From: Mesorhizobium sp. ORS 3359
Lineage (GTDB): Bacteria; Pseudomonadota; Alphaproteobacteria; Rhizobiales; Rhizobiaceae
Direction of reading: 5' to 3'
Assembly (NCBI GenBank): GCA_000824845.1
Contig: CCNC01000201.1
Location: 1-49,058 of the forward strand
Length of the DNA stretch: 49,058 nt
Of this stretch, positions 31,273-40,693 are shown piece by piece. A program made the position numbers and the translations under genes. The notes below the pieces were generated by a model. That model worked only from the letters and a program-made list of their open reading frames with translations. It ran no database searches and was not told the origin of the DNA. Position 1 is the first letter of the stretch; every line of letters starts with the position of its first letter.

Positions 31273-33471
31273 TCAGGACATCCGCGCCGCCAAGAGATCG
31301 GCGCTATCGTGGAAGCGATATTTGGCGTGCCGCTTCAGATTGACCCGAGTGAGCACGCACCCGATTGGAACCGAGCCGGCGCCATCTCTTCTCAGAAGTT
31401 CCAAAACGCCTCCAGCGATATGGCGGGGCGTCTTGTTCCAACGGATCGAGAGAAGTATCGAATCGGCCCAACTCGTCAGCAGGCCTGCTTCCGGTCCGGC
31501 AAGCCCGGAGGGTCCGTTGACGATCACCAGATTATACTGAGCCCGCAGTTCATCCCTGCATTCGAGGCTTTCGACCCGCGTCAGCAGGCCGAGAAGATCA
31601 TCTCCTGGCGCAACGGTCATCAGGTCGACGCCGGCGCCAGGGACACTTGCGACTGCATCCTTCAGGCTGCAACGAGTGCCGATAAAGTCACCGAACGATC
31701 GATAAGCTTTCGGTCCGCCGGCCTGGCGGATGAACTCCTGCGTAAGCTGATGATGCGAGCACTCAAGATCGATCAGCAGCACGGCGCCACCCAACCGTGT
31801 GGCGGCCACGGCCAGGCTCCAGGCTAATTCATTGGCACCGTCATAATGAAGGCTGGACGCGACAAGAATAGTCTGGGAGGCATTGGTCCGGGCTTGATTT
31901 GGCGCTGCCCTGACCAGAAGCGACATCACAGCTCGGCTGTAAGCCGATTTGGGCTGATCCAGGATCAATTCCCGCAGCTTCTTCATGGTGACCTTGCCAG
32001 GCTCCGGGACCATTCCGACGCAGGGAACATTCAAGGCAGCCTCGGTTTCGGCTTCACCCCGCAAAGTACGATTGGTACGATTGCGCATCAGCACCAAGGC
32101 GGCGCCAAGGATGGCAAAACCGATCATCCCGGGGGGGACAAGGAAGATCGGCGGCAGCGTCTGCGGCCTTGTTGGCGGCCACGCCGTGGACAGGACCGAG
32201 ACGCCTGCCGTCGGAGCCGCTATGCGTCTGGTCAGCTCCTGCTGATGGCTCAGAAGCTCGTTGTATCTCTGGGTAAGCAAGGATACCTGCGGTTCAAGCG
32301 CGCGCAATCCGGAAAGTCGGCTGGCGGTGTCTGCCCCGACGGCATCGAGAACACTTTGACGATTTTCGAGCGCGCTGACCTGAGCCCGATAGGTGCTCAC
32401 TTCCGTCTCGAGCTTGGCGAGCCCTTGCTGGAATGCGTTTTCCATTGCAGAGGCAAGATCCTTGTCCGCGGGGTCACCGCCCTGACGCGCTGCAAGGTCA
32501 GCCAACTCGGGCGCCCCCAACGCTTCGGCGAGCGACGCGACCGGCGCGCCGCTTTTGCGAAGATCCTTGATGTGTTCAAGGCGCGATTGCATCGCCCTGA
32601 GATCGGCCTTTGACATGGATATCTGCTGGCTCAGATCGGCTCTTTCGCGGGCAGCGTTATCGGCTGAGCCTTGATCTACGGCCCCAGGACCCAGCCGGTA
32701 CTTCTCCAGCCGGTCGATCGCCGCAACGAGATCGCTCTGCACCCGCGGCAGACTGGCGACCACCGCGTCGAGGTCCTGCCTATCGTCTGCCAGTCTCCTT
32801 TTTGCAAGCTCATCGATGTAGACCTGAGCGAATGTATTGGCCACCAAAGCTGCTCGGGCTGGGTCCTCGTCCGCGAAGGCGATTGAAATGATCCTCGAGC
32901 GCAGCTCCTGCCCAATCCTTATTCTGTTGCGCAGTTGCTTGAGGTCGGGGTCGGCCGCCGCTTGCTCGGTTTGGGGCCAAAGCCGCTCGACGAGCCCTGC
33001 TGCAATTGTTTGCATTGATTGAGTCTTCGCAGGCGCTCCCGGACCTTCAATCTTTGACGAACCCTGCCCTGGCGCAATACCTTCGATCGCGTGCAGCGCC
33101 GCTGCGACACGGCGCAGTTGGCCCTGCGAAGAGAGCATGGTGATGTGATCATCGATACTGGAATCGATGACGTCCTGCGCGGAGGCAGCGCCGGGGGCGA
33201 CCGAAACTCGCGCCGGCGCGTCGATTATCAACTGACTGGTCGCCTCAAACATCACCGGCCGAGCGACACCGAGGATCGCAGCGAGTATTCCTCCAACGAT
33301 CGCCAGAGCCAGGATCAGCCATTTTCTTCTTGCCAGAACCGACACCAGCTCATGTGTGGGAGATGATGGCTGGTTATCCCGCCGAGGCCACTCGCTGGCT
33401 TCCACGACCCCTGGGACAGGCGTGGGAACGGCTAGGGGTATTTTGATCCGGCTGACGGCGGAACTTGCCAT
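31273..33471 (-). CDS. Wzz/ExoP-like chain-length protein with degenerate kinase domain
   Basis: A 732-residue polysaccharide co-polymerase. Membrane segments lie at about 50-69 and 441-462, flanking a periplasmic Wzz domain with long helical coiled coil (about 190-420). The C-terminal cytoplasmic part (about 500-710) has the fold pattern of a BY-kinase, but the ATP site is not intact. The Walker A place reads ASSLHYDGANEL (538-549) with no GKS/T, and the A' motif is LLIDLE. No tyrosine cluster is at the C-terminus. It should set EPS chain length with the Wzy- and ExoF-like proteins but probably has no kinase activity. ATG at 33471 follows AGGAG, one base after the stop of the upstream gene. 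Confidence 0.88.
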   Translation of the reverse strand: MASSAVSRIKIPLAVPTPVPGVVEASEWPRRDNQPSSPTHELVSVLARRKWLILALAIVGGILAAILGVARPVMFEATSQLIIDAPARVSVAPGAASAQDVIDSSIDDHITMLSSQGQLRRVAAALHAIEGIAPGQGSSKIEGPGAPAKTQSMQTIAAGLVERLWPQTEQAAADPDLKQLRNRIRIGQELRSRIISIAFADEDPARAALVANTFAQVYIDELAKRRLADDRQDLDAVVASLPRVQSDLVAAIDRLEKYRLGPGAVDQGSADNAARERADLSQQISMSKADLRAMQSRLEHIKDLRKSGAPVASLAEALGAPELADLAARQGGDPADKDLASAMENAFQQGLAKLETEVSTYRAQVSALENRQSVLDAVGADTASRLSGLRALEPQVSLLTQRYNELLSHQQELTRRIAAPTAGVSVLSTAWPPTRPQTLPPIFLVPPGMIGFAILGAALVLMRNRTNRTLRGEAETEAALNVPCVGMVPEPGKVTMKKLRELILDQPKSAYSRAVMSLLVRAAPNQARTNASQTILVASSLHYDGANELAWSLAVAATRLGGAVLLIDLECSHHQLTQEFIRQAGGPKAYRSFGDFIGTRCSLKDAVASVPGAGVDLMTVAPGDDLLGLLTRVESLECRDELRAQYNLVIVNGPSGLAGPEAGLLTSWADSILLSIRWNKTPRHIAGGVLELLRRDGAGSVPIGCVLTRVNLKRHAKYRFHDSADLLAARMS

Positions 33472-33472
33472 T

Positions 33473-35461
33473 TCACACTCCTGCCATGTCGAATTCACAC
33501 GAGGGAGCCGCGTAGGGCGTTTTCCTGGTCTCATTGCGCCAGGCCTGAAACATCAGCGCCGACCACAATTCACGCGAGCAATCTTGCCCGCGCATGTGAT
33601 TGCGCCAGCATCTTTCCACCTTGGAGCTGTCCAGCACCTCATCGCCATCGTGCCGGATGTCGGCCATAAGATCGGTCGCCCAGTTGCGCAACGAACCCCT
33701 CAGCCAGGTGGATACCGGCACGTCGAAGCCTTGCTTCGGCCGCTCGATCAGCCGGTCCGGAAGGTAACGACGCAGCAGATTGCGAAGGATCCATTTGCCT
33801 TTGCCGTGGCGCACCTTTGCATTGGACGGGAGGCGCCAAGCGAATTCGACGACCCGATGATCAAGCAGGGGACATCGTCCCTCAAGCCCGTTGGCCATGG
33901 TCGCGCGATCTAGCTTCACCAGTATGTCGCCGGGCAGATACCCCGCCATGTCGTCGTAAAGAAGTCGTGACAGCAACCCGTCGAGCTCGGGTATGTTCTG
34001 CACCGGTCTGGAGTGCCCGCGCCGAGTGAGGTTTTCCGTCGGCGACGTTACCAGCCGTTGATACAAATCTTCCTCATGCGTTGCACCGAGCAGGCCGGAG
34101 ATCCGATTGAGCCGATCACTGCGGAGCATATGGCGCATGCTCGGCCCCAGAGGAAGCCGGCGCAGGATGTCCTCACGCACCGCGCGGGCTAGCAGGTTCA
34201 GCCCCGAGGCCATGGTTCGCCGTACTGCAAAAGGGAGGTTCTGCCGGCGCCGCAGCCAATCCGCCATGAAGTGGCGGCCATAGCCGGCGAAGCACTCGTC
34301 GCCACCGTCGCCCGACAACGCCACGGTAACGTATCGGCGGGCGAGCCGCGCCACCAGCAGGGTCGGTAACTGGGATTCGTCGGCGAACGGCTCATCCCAT
34401 ACCCGCGGCAGTTCCGGAATGACAGCGAGCGCGGCATCGGGCGAAAGCTGAAGCTGCGTGTGATCGGTACCGAGATGCCGCGCCACTTCGGCTGCATAGC
34501 TACTCTCGTCAAAGCCGCCCTCGCCGAAGCCGATCGTGAAGGTGCGCACGGGGCTGGTGGATTGAGCCTGCATCAGGGCCACCACGGCGGAGCTGTCGAT
34601 TCCGCCGGATAGAAAGCTGCCTAGCGGCACATCGGCGATCATCCGTTCGCGAACCGCGAGCCGCAGCAGGTCATCGAAGTCATTGGTGAGGTCGTCGTCC
34701 GCGCCCACGATCGGTTCCGTGCGACCTATTCTGGCGACCTCGGCCAGCGACCACCAATGATCGACGCGTTGGGCAAGTGAAACCGCACTGACCACCTTCC
34801 CAAGGTCCGAAGATTTGACCGAAAGGAACGAGCCGGGCGGCAGCTTGAAGGCGTTGCGCCAGATGCAGGCCTGATCCGGGACCCAGCCTTGCGACAGCAT
34901 GTTTCCCGCGGCTTCAAGGTCGATCTCGGCCTGGAAGGAAGGGAAGCACCTGATTGCCTTGAGTTCCGAGGCGAAGACCAAGCTCCCCCCTGCCAACGCC
35001 ACGTAAAGCGGCTTCTTGCCCATTCGGTCCCGGGCCAGGTGGAGAGTTCTGGTTTTCAGATCCCACAACGCGAAGGCAAACATACCCGCAAAGCGTTTCA
35101 GAGCGGCTTCCAGACCCCATAATTCTACCGCGCACAGCAGCACTTCCGTGTCGCCGGTACCATGAAACTGGCAGCCCGCATCCTCGAGCTGACGCCGCAA
35201 GTCGCGGAAGTTGTAGATCTCCCCATTGAAGGTAATGATGTAGCGACCGCTGACGGAACGCATCGGCTGTCGACCGGTACTTGACAGGTCGACAATCGCA
35301 AGGCGCCGGTGGCCCAAGGCAATTCCGGCATCCCGATCAATCCAAAGTCCCTGGCCATCGGGTCCGCGGTGGCGAAGCGAACTCGTCATATACCCTATCG
35401 GCTCGAGCGACTTTGGATCCGTGTGCTCCGGCGAGAGCAGAATTCCGGCGATCCCGCACAT
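33473..35461 (-). CDS. asnB: asparagine synthetase-like amidotransferase (second copy)
   Basis: A 662-residue AsnB-family protein. Cys2 of MCGIAG, HRRLAIVDL (51-59), FNGEIYN (78-84), GDTE (103-106) and PP-loop SGGIDSS (285-291) are intact. It should use glutamine to amidate a carboxylate. Lying between Wzy- and ExoP-like genes, it fits EPS uronic-acid amidation (as proposed for WbpS-like proteins) better than free asparagine synthesis, though this is inference. The ATG at 35461 is fixed by Cys2 and overlaps the upstream stop by one base (TGATG). Its stop is one base before the next start, so the three genes are coupled. It differs clearly from the copy at 6176-8197, so recent duplication is unlikely. 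Confidence 0.88.
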   Translation of the reverse strand: MCGIAGILLSPEHTDPKSLEPIGYMTSSLRHRGPDGQGLWIDRDAGIALGHRRLAIVDLSSTGRQPMRSVSGRYIITFNGEIYNFRDLRRQLEDAGCQFHGTGDTEVLLCAVELWGLEAALKRFAGMFAFALWDLKTRTLHLARDRMGKKPLYVALAGGSLVFASELKAIRCFPSFQAEIDLEAAGNMLSQGWVPDQACIWRNAFKLPPGSFLSVKSSDLGKVVSAVSLAQRVDHWWSLAEVARIGRTEPIVGADDDLTNDFDDLLRLAVRERMIADVPLGSFLSGGIDSSAVVALMQAQSTSPVRTFTIGFGEGGFDESSYAAEVARHLGTDHTQLQLSPDAALAVIPELPRVWDEPFADESQLPTLLVARLARRYVTVALSGDGGDECFAGYGRHFMADWLRRRQNLPFAVRRTMASGLNLLARAVREDILRRLPLGPSMRHMLRSDRLNRISGLLGATHEEDLYQRLVTSPTENLTRRGHSRPVQNIPELDGLLSRLLYDDMAGYLPGDILVKLDRATMANGLEGRCPLLDHRVVEFAWRLPSNAKVRHGKGKWILRNLLRRYLPDRLIERPKQGFDVPVSTWLRGSLRNWATDLMADIRHDGDEVLDSSKVERCWRNHMRGQDCSRELWSALMFQAWRNETRKTPYAAPSCEFDMAGV

Positions 35462-36723
35462 CAACCTACCCCTGCATACTCGGGCCGCTGGCGGACTGCG
35501 GGATGCATTCCCGCGACAAGGCAGAACGTCAGCGCGAACCAAACGATGGGATGGCGGATGATCAGATGTGGCAAGCCGAAGACGACCACCGAGGCAAGGA
35601 GCACCGACAGCGCGTCGAAGCGGCTTCGCCAGGCGGACATTGCGGCCGACCCCACGATCCAGACCAACGCCAGAACCGCCACCAACCCTCCTTGAAGATA
35701 GAGATCCAGTATCGTGTTATGGGCTTCGAATGGGCGCTCCAAGAACTGTTTGTCCGCGACCGGCGGACGCTCAAGGTGTGGCCCCGGGCCAAGACCAAGC
35801 GACCAGGATTGTAGTCCCGTCTCGATCGCCTGGCCCCAAAGGAAGACCCGCAGGTCGAATGTCTCCGCAGTTGCCTCGTCGCCCCCGTCCTTGGTTAGGC
35901 TCTTGGCGAATTGGGCGACGCTGCTCTCTTCGGTAACCGCGTATGGTGCAACAGCGATGGCGAGCGGAACTGCAGCAACGACGAGCAACAGGGCAATCTC
36001 CCGGGACAGGGTGGCATTGCCGGAACTGGATGCCAACCATGCCCTGAGCCGCAGGCCCACAAACACGAGACCGCTCAGGACGGTGGTGTAGAGATAGGTG
36101 TCGCTTTTGGTCAGCCGCCCGACATAGAAGATCGGGACAAGGCTAGAGAACGCGAGGAACTGAGCCCATCGATTTTTGGTCGTCGTCGCCAGATGTAGCG
36201 CCAGTGGACCAAAGACAGCGCAATAAAGCGCGAGTTGGTTGGGATTTTCCGACCAACCGCGCAAGCGGTCCCAGTACCACGGCTCGACTCCTGATTGATG
36301 TATCCAGCCCCACGCGAGCCCAAGCTGACACAGGGAGGCGCCGGTGGCGAAGGCGATCACCCACCATGCACTGCGTCGCAAGCGCACCCCCGCATCGGGT
36401 TCCAATGCGGCAAGGCAGGTGACACTCGCCAGCAGCACATAAGCCATCGTGTCGTGGGATAGCCCAGTCAGATAAAGCACCGAGGTGAAGTAACCGACTA
36501 AGGTGCCGACCGCCAAAGTCAGGGACAGAAGCAACCAGAACTTCGCCAGTTTTGCGAAGGCCGGTGTGGCTACTACGGAACCGCCCGCCAAAATCCGGCC
36601 GAGCGAGAGCATGATCCAAAGCACCAGAAAGAGTTCGCCATAGCCGAATGGCAGGCCTGGGACAGAGATCTGCGATGCGAAAGACAGGGCGACCCCCGCA
36701 GCGAGCAATGCGTCCCTCATCAT
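35461..36723 (-). CDS. Wzy-like O-antigen/EPS polymerase
   Basis: A 420-residue integral membrane protein with about ten or more hydrophobic segments. A periplasmic loop has GLGPGPHLERPP followed by FEAHNTILDLYLQGG, the His-containing motif of the Wzy/WaaL O-antigen ligase superfamily. It should polymerise repeat units at the periplasmic face; a WaaL-type ligase is the alternative, but context favours Wzy. ATG at 36723 overlaps the upstream glycosyltransferase stop by 4 bases. A longer upstream frame is an artefact of overlap with that gene. Confidence 0.87.
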   Translation of the reverse strand: MMRDALLAAGVALSFASQISVPGLPFGYGELFLVLWIMLSLGRILAGGSVVATPAFAKLAKFWLLLSLTLAVGTLVGYFTSVLYLTGLSHDTMAYVLLASVTCLAALEPDAGVRLRRSAWWVIAFATGASLCQLGLAWGWIHQSGVEPWYWDRLRGWSENPNQLALYCAVFGPLALHLATTTKNRWAQFLAFSSLVPIFYVGRLTKSDTYLYTTVLSGLVFVGLRLRAWLASSSGNATLSREIALLLVVAAVPLAIAVAPYAVTEESSVAQFAKSLTKDGGDEATAETFDLRVFLWGQAIETGLQSWSLGLGPGPHLERPPVADKQFLERPFEAHNTILDLYLQGGLVAVLALVWIVGSAAMSAWRSRFDALSVLLASVVVFGLPHLIIRHPIVWFALTFCLVAGMHPAVRQRPEYAGVG

Positions 36724-37931
36724 CGGCGCGACTCTCCCAACCTGCCGTTCGCGACGCGGTGTGCCAAGATTGAAGGGGTAGGTGCGCCATTGGATCGGGC
36801 CGCAAGGATCTCCCTGTAGAGATCGCAATACTGGTCGACTACTCCAGGAAGGGCGAAGCGCTCCCTGACAAGATCGACGGAACGGCTGCCCATGTTCACG
36901 GCGCGTTGGCGGTCCGCGAGCAGGTCGATGATGCGATTGGCCAGTGCATCCGGGTCGCGCGGTGGAACAAGATGCCCGTTCCACCCATCCTGGACGACGT
37001 CGGTGCAGCCCGGCATCCTTGAAGCCACGATGGGCAGCCCTGCAAGCGCGGCCTCCAGCAACACGCGCGGAACGCCCTCGCGGTATTCCGTTGGAAAAGC
37101 AAAGACATCAGCCATACTCAGAAGGGCCGGTATGTCGGAGCGCTTACCCACAACCACAACGTTGGGACCAAGCTGACTAATTTCCGATTCCGCCACGGCG
37201 AAAGGCCCCTCGGATTGCCAAGGCCCAATCAGCACGAAACGGGCATTCGGTCTTCTGGCCAGAACCTTCGGCACCGCCTTGAGGAGGGTCGGAATCCCTT
37301 TCTGACGAGTCAATCTTCCGACAAACATGATGACTTCTGCCGATTCGAGCCCGAATTCCTCGCGCAGCCGCGCGGCTGGCGGCCCAAGATGCTGGGCAGC
37401 CGCGAAAGCGCCTATGTCTATGCCGGAGCCAGGAATCAGGCAGTTGGCGCCATGGCCGAGCAGCCGGTAACGTTGAAAGAAGTTCTGATCGTCACGGTTC
37501 TGGAATACCGTCGCCGCCGTCCAATGGGACGCCAGCCGTTGCAGTCCGATGAACAGCGGCCGCAGCATCAACGCGCGCAGCGCGAGCGAAGAGAACGTCC
37601 ACCCTAGTCCGTTAATGGTACGGACAACCGGCACCCGACCCCGCGCTGCGAGCGGAGCCAAGAGATTTGGCTTTGTGTCGAAACTCTGCAAGATGTCTGG
37701 ACGAAGTTCCGCGATTAATCCGCGGAGTGTCCTGATTGCGCCGGCTTTCCCGCTGCCACTGCTGAAGCGGTCAAACTCGTAGCGCCTATGGGATATCGCG
37801 TACCTCCGGAAAGAGGCGCCGTCGCAAGTCGACACTGCCGTGATCTGGAAGCCTCTCTCACGTAGTTCCATGAAAAATGGGACTCTAAGAGCGTGATCTT
37901 CGCCGCCGACGCACACCAGATGCGGCTTCAT
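36720..37931 (-). CDS. GT4-type glycosyltransferase
   Basis: A 403-residue GT-B glycosyltransferase. The N-terminal half resembles GT4 acceptor domains (LRPDILQSFDTKPNLLAPLAA, RTINGLGWTFSS). The C-terminal half has VIMFVGRLTRQKGIPTLLKA and the donor motif FPTEYREGVPRVLLEAALAGLPIVAS. It should add a sugar to the lipid-linked repeat unit on the cytoplasmic side. It resembles the PglA/CapM-like group that often adds the second sugar, which would make it the partner of the priming transferase. ATG at 37931 has GGAAC upstream. It is the first gene of the minus-strand operon ending at 31273 and the only clear glycosyltransferase in the window. Confidence 0.9.
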   Translation of the reverse strand: MKPHLVCVGGEDHALRVPFFMELRERGFQITAVSTCDGASFRRYAISHRRYEFDRFSSGSGKAGAIRTLRGLIAELRPDILQSFDTKPNLLAPLAARGRVPVVRTINGLGWTFSSLALRALMLRPLFIGLQRLASHWTAATVFQNRDDQNFFQRYRLLGHGANCLIPGSGIDIGAFAAAQHLGPPAARLREEFGLESAEVIMFVGRLTRQKGIPTLLKAVPKVLARRPNARFVLIGPWQSEGPFAVAESEISQLGPNVVVVGKRSDIPALLSMADVFAFPTEYREGVPRVLLEAALAGLPIVASRMPGCTDVVQDGWNGHLVPPRDPDALANRIIDLLADRQRAVNMGSRSVDLVRERFALPGVVDQYCDLYREILAARSNGAPTPSILAHRVANGRLGESRR

Positions 37932-38938
37932 TTTGCCGTTCCACGAACATTGCGGTCGGCCAGCAGCTCGACGTCGCCGGATTCGAAATAATCTCTCATG
38001 GCCCGATACTGTGCGAGAATGCCCTAAGTCACGGCAAAGCTACGGTCGGGTCCAACGCTTGTCCTCGTCCGTTCGAATGACGGGACCACGGATCACCCTT
38101 GGTGAGAACAGTAAAACCTCAATCTAATCAGCGCTAAAGAGCAAGCCGAAGAGAAGGCTGAACAATGACTTGGCTCCCCAACGCAGAGACGGGTAATGAG
38201 CGGCGTGTGACAGGAATGTGAGCAAGAACCGGATGGTCCACGCTAGCTGCCGCGCAACGGTATGGAGTGATGTCCGGTTTTGTCGCGAGTGTGGCAGCCA
38301 GAATACGCTTTGCCTTTGGCAGTTGCCTTTCGCCAACTCTTGAAATCTATGCTAGCAGCCATCCGCCTCAGCCATTCGATCCGGACGGAAGCGGCGACAG
38401 CGACGACCGATGCGCTAAATGCGGTCTGACCAGTGAGTTGCCCGACAAAGGCGCCTTCAGCCGTTCAGACGGCTAAGACGTCATTATTTGGCAACACCAC
38501 AGCGAAGGGTTACCACGAACCCAGCTCCGGCAAAGCTAGTCAGCCCGCCCAGGTCAAGCCAACACAGATCGATCGCATGCAGCTTAATCACGTACCGATT
38601 TGACCGAACAAAATAATTGATTGCAGCCCAGCTCACAAAAGTGTCTCGCTAGAAAAAGCCACACATTTCCAGCGCGATGGCCTAGGAATAATTTGACTTT
38701 AGGTCAGTTCTCTTCTCCGGCGTTATCCCCGAATATCACTGTCCTAGCTGTCAGCGAACGCGATCAGTGCCACGATTTTGCTTCATTTTGATTAAAGTTC
38801 GAATATCCTAGCAGCGCCTCATGTTTGGGTTTTTCCAGGGCAATTGGCCCGAACAGAGAGAGCATTCCGAGGGCGGGGTTCCCCTTTTTGAGCAAGCCAA
38901 GAAAGTCACGCGGCGCTTCCGCGTGAAGACCAGAGGTA
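37932..38938. other. large divergent intergenic region
   Basis: About 1 kb between the glycosyltransferase operon and the first secretion operon. Short frames (for example 38267-38476) have no recognisable product. The part from about 38570 to 38800 is clearly more A+T-rich than its surroundings and probably holds the promoter of the secretion genes. No boxes were assigned with confidence. Confidence 0.5.
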
Positions 38939-40693
38939 ATGAGGAACAAGCCAATATCGTCGTCCCTTTTGCGTAGCGCGATGTCGGACTGCGCACCAGG
39001 GTGGTTTGGGGTCGGGCTTTTTTCCGCGATGACCAACCTGCTGGCATTGACCGGATCGCTCTATATGCTGCAGGTCTACGATCGGGTGCTGCCATCGCAG
39101 AGCATACCGACCCTGGTCGGATTGACTGCCGGAATGTTGGGTCTCTACGCAGCCTATGGACTGCTTGACCTCGTTCGACTTCGCCTGTTGGCCCGCATTG
39201 CAAGCCGGCTCTACAAAAATCTCCATCAAAGGGCATTTGCGCTTTCGGTGCTCTTGCCTCTGAGAGCTGGCCGTGAGGCTGACCGGCTGGACCCATTGCG
39301 AGACGTCGAGCACCTGCGTGGCTTTGTTGCAGGATCTGGGCCGACGGTGATCTTCGATGCGCCTTGGATCCCTTTTTATTTGATGATCATCTACATGCTC
39401 CACCCTTCGCTCGGCGTGCTGGCGACACTTGGTGCTGTTGCGGTGGTTGCCATTACTGCGGTGGCGGAGATTTTCGGTCGCAGGCCCGCCAAGCTGACGT
39501 CGGAGGCGATGATATCCCAACGTGCACTTGCCGAGTCCGGGCGGCGCAATGCCGAGGTCGTTTATGCCATGGGCCTTTCGCCGAGGCTGGCGAAACGCTG
39601 GGGCGAACTCGTTCTTCGTTACCTGGCACATCAGGAGCGGCTGTCCGACATCATCGGGGGAACTGCTTCGGTGTCGAAGGCCCTAAGGATGGCACTGCAA
39701 TCCTGCGTGCTGGGCCTTGGCGCCTACCTGGTCATCGGCGGCGAGGCGTCTCCGGGGGTTATCATTGCATCATCGATACTGCTTGGCCGTGCGCTGGCTC
39801 CGGTCGACGCGGCAATCGCAAACTGGAAAGGCTTCCTGTCGACCCGAGACAGCTATGTCCATCTCAAGGCCACGCTGGAGGCATTCGAAAATCCGGTCGA
39901 CCCCCTGGAGTTGCCGGCGCCACGGACACAGCTGACCGTCGAGAGACTAACGGTCGCGCCTCCCGGCATCTTGAAGCCGACAGTGCTCGATGTGAGCTTT
40001 CGCCTGACCAGCGGCGCGGGCATGGCCATCGTCGGCCCCAGCGGCTCGGGCAAGACGACACTCGTACGGGCTCTGGTCGGGGCTTGGACTCCGCTCCACG
40101 GAAAAGTGCGACTGGACGGAGCCTCGCTCGATCAATGGAACCCGCGCTCGCTTGGCTCTCATATCGGGTACCTGCCTCAAGACGTTGAACTCTTTGACGG
40201 AACGGTGGCGGACAATATTTCGAGGTTCGGCGGAAAGAGCGACCCGAAAGGTGTGCTTGCCGCCGCCACGGCGGCGGGCGTCTATTCGTTGATCATGCAT
40301 TTGCCGGAGGGTTTCCAAACGCGTATCGGCGAGGGAGGCAGGGCGTTGTCGGCTGGCCAGAGACAATTGATCGGCCTTGCCAGAGCGCTCTACGGCGACC
40401 CGTTTCTCGTTGTTCTGGATGAACCAAACTCGAACCTCGATGTCGAAGGCGACGCCTCGCTTGCAGGCGCAATTCTGGCCGTCCGGCAGCGTGGGGGGAT
40501 CGTCATCGTGGTTGCGCACCGTCCCTCCGCTCTCACCAACATCGATCAGGTATTGGTGCTGGCTGACGGCATGGTCAGGACGTTCGGCTCTCGCGAAGAG
40601 GTATTGGCGGGCATCGTGCGACCACCCCCTTCCCCCGCGCACCGTCCCTCCGCCGTTATGCCCATTCGAAATGGTTTGAGCGGACATGCGTGA
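38939..40693 (+). CDS. type I secretion ABC exporter (PrtD type), pair 1
   Basis: A 584-residue half-size ABC exporter. A six-helix membrane domain (about 20-320) without peptidase-like N-terminal domain is followed by the ATPase. Walker A is GPSGSGKT (366-373), then the Q-loop region GYLPQDVELFDG, signature LSAGQRQ, Walker B FLVVLDEPNSNLD and H-loop VVAHRP. This is the PrtD/PrsD group that exports RTX-type proteins through the inner membrane, using a HlyD-type adaptor and a TolC-like outer channel (not encoded here). ATG at 38939 follows AGAGGTA. The adaptor gene overlaps its 3' end by 8 bases. Likely cargo: RTX or adhesin protein nearby. Confidence 0.9.
   Translation: MRNKPISSSLLRSAMSDCAPGWFGVGLFSAMTNLLALTGSLYMLQVYDRVLPSQSIPTLVGLTAGMLGLYAAYGLLDLVRLRLLARIASRLYKNLHQRAFALSVLLPLRAGREADRLDPLRDVEHLRGFVAGSGPTVIFDAPWIPFYLMIIYMLHPSLGVLATLGAVAVVAITAVAEIFGRRPAKLTSEAMISQRALAESGRRNAEVVYAMGLSPRLAKRWGELVLRYLAHQERLSDIIGGTASVSKALRMALQSCVLGLGAYLVIGGEASPGVIIASSILLGRALAPVDAAIANWKGFLSTRDSYVHLKATLEAFENPVDPLELPAPRTQLTVERLTVAPPGILKPTVLDVSFRLTSGAGMAIVGPSGSGKTTLVRALVGAWTPLHGKVRLDGASLDQWNPRSLGSHIGYLPQDVELFDGTVADNISRFGGKSDPKGVLAAATAAGVYSLIMHLPEGFQTRIGEGGRALSAGQRQLIGLARALYGDPFLVVLDEPNSNLDVEGDASLAGAILAVRQRGGIVIVVAHRPSALTNIDQVLVLADGMVRTFGSREEVLAGIVRPPPSPAHRPSAVMPIRNGLSGHA

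Noticed and set aside
38050..38085. tRNA-like T-arm (GTTCGAAT between short pairing arms)
   Set aside because: No matching acceptor, D or anticodon stems could be found around it.
38267..38476. Possible 69-residue protein with a CAKC motif
   Set aside because: A single CxxC pair, no ribosome site seen and low-complexity composition. It could not be told apart from chance.
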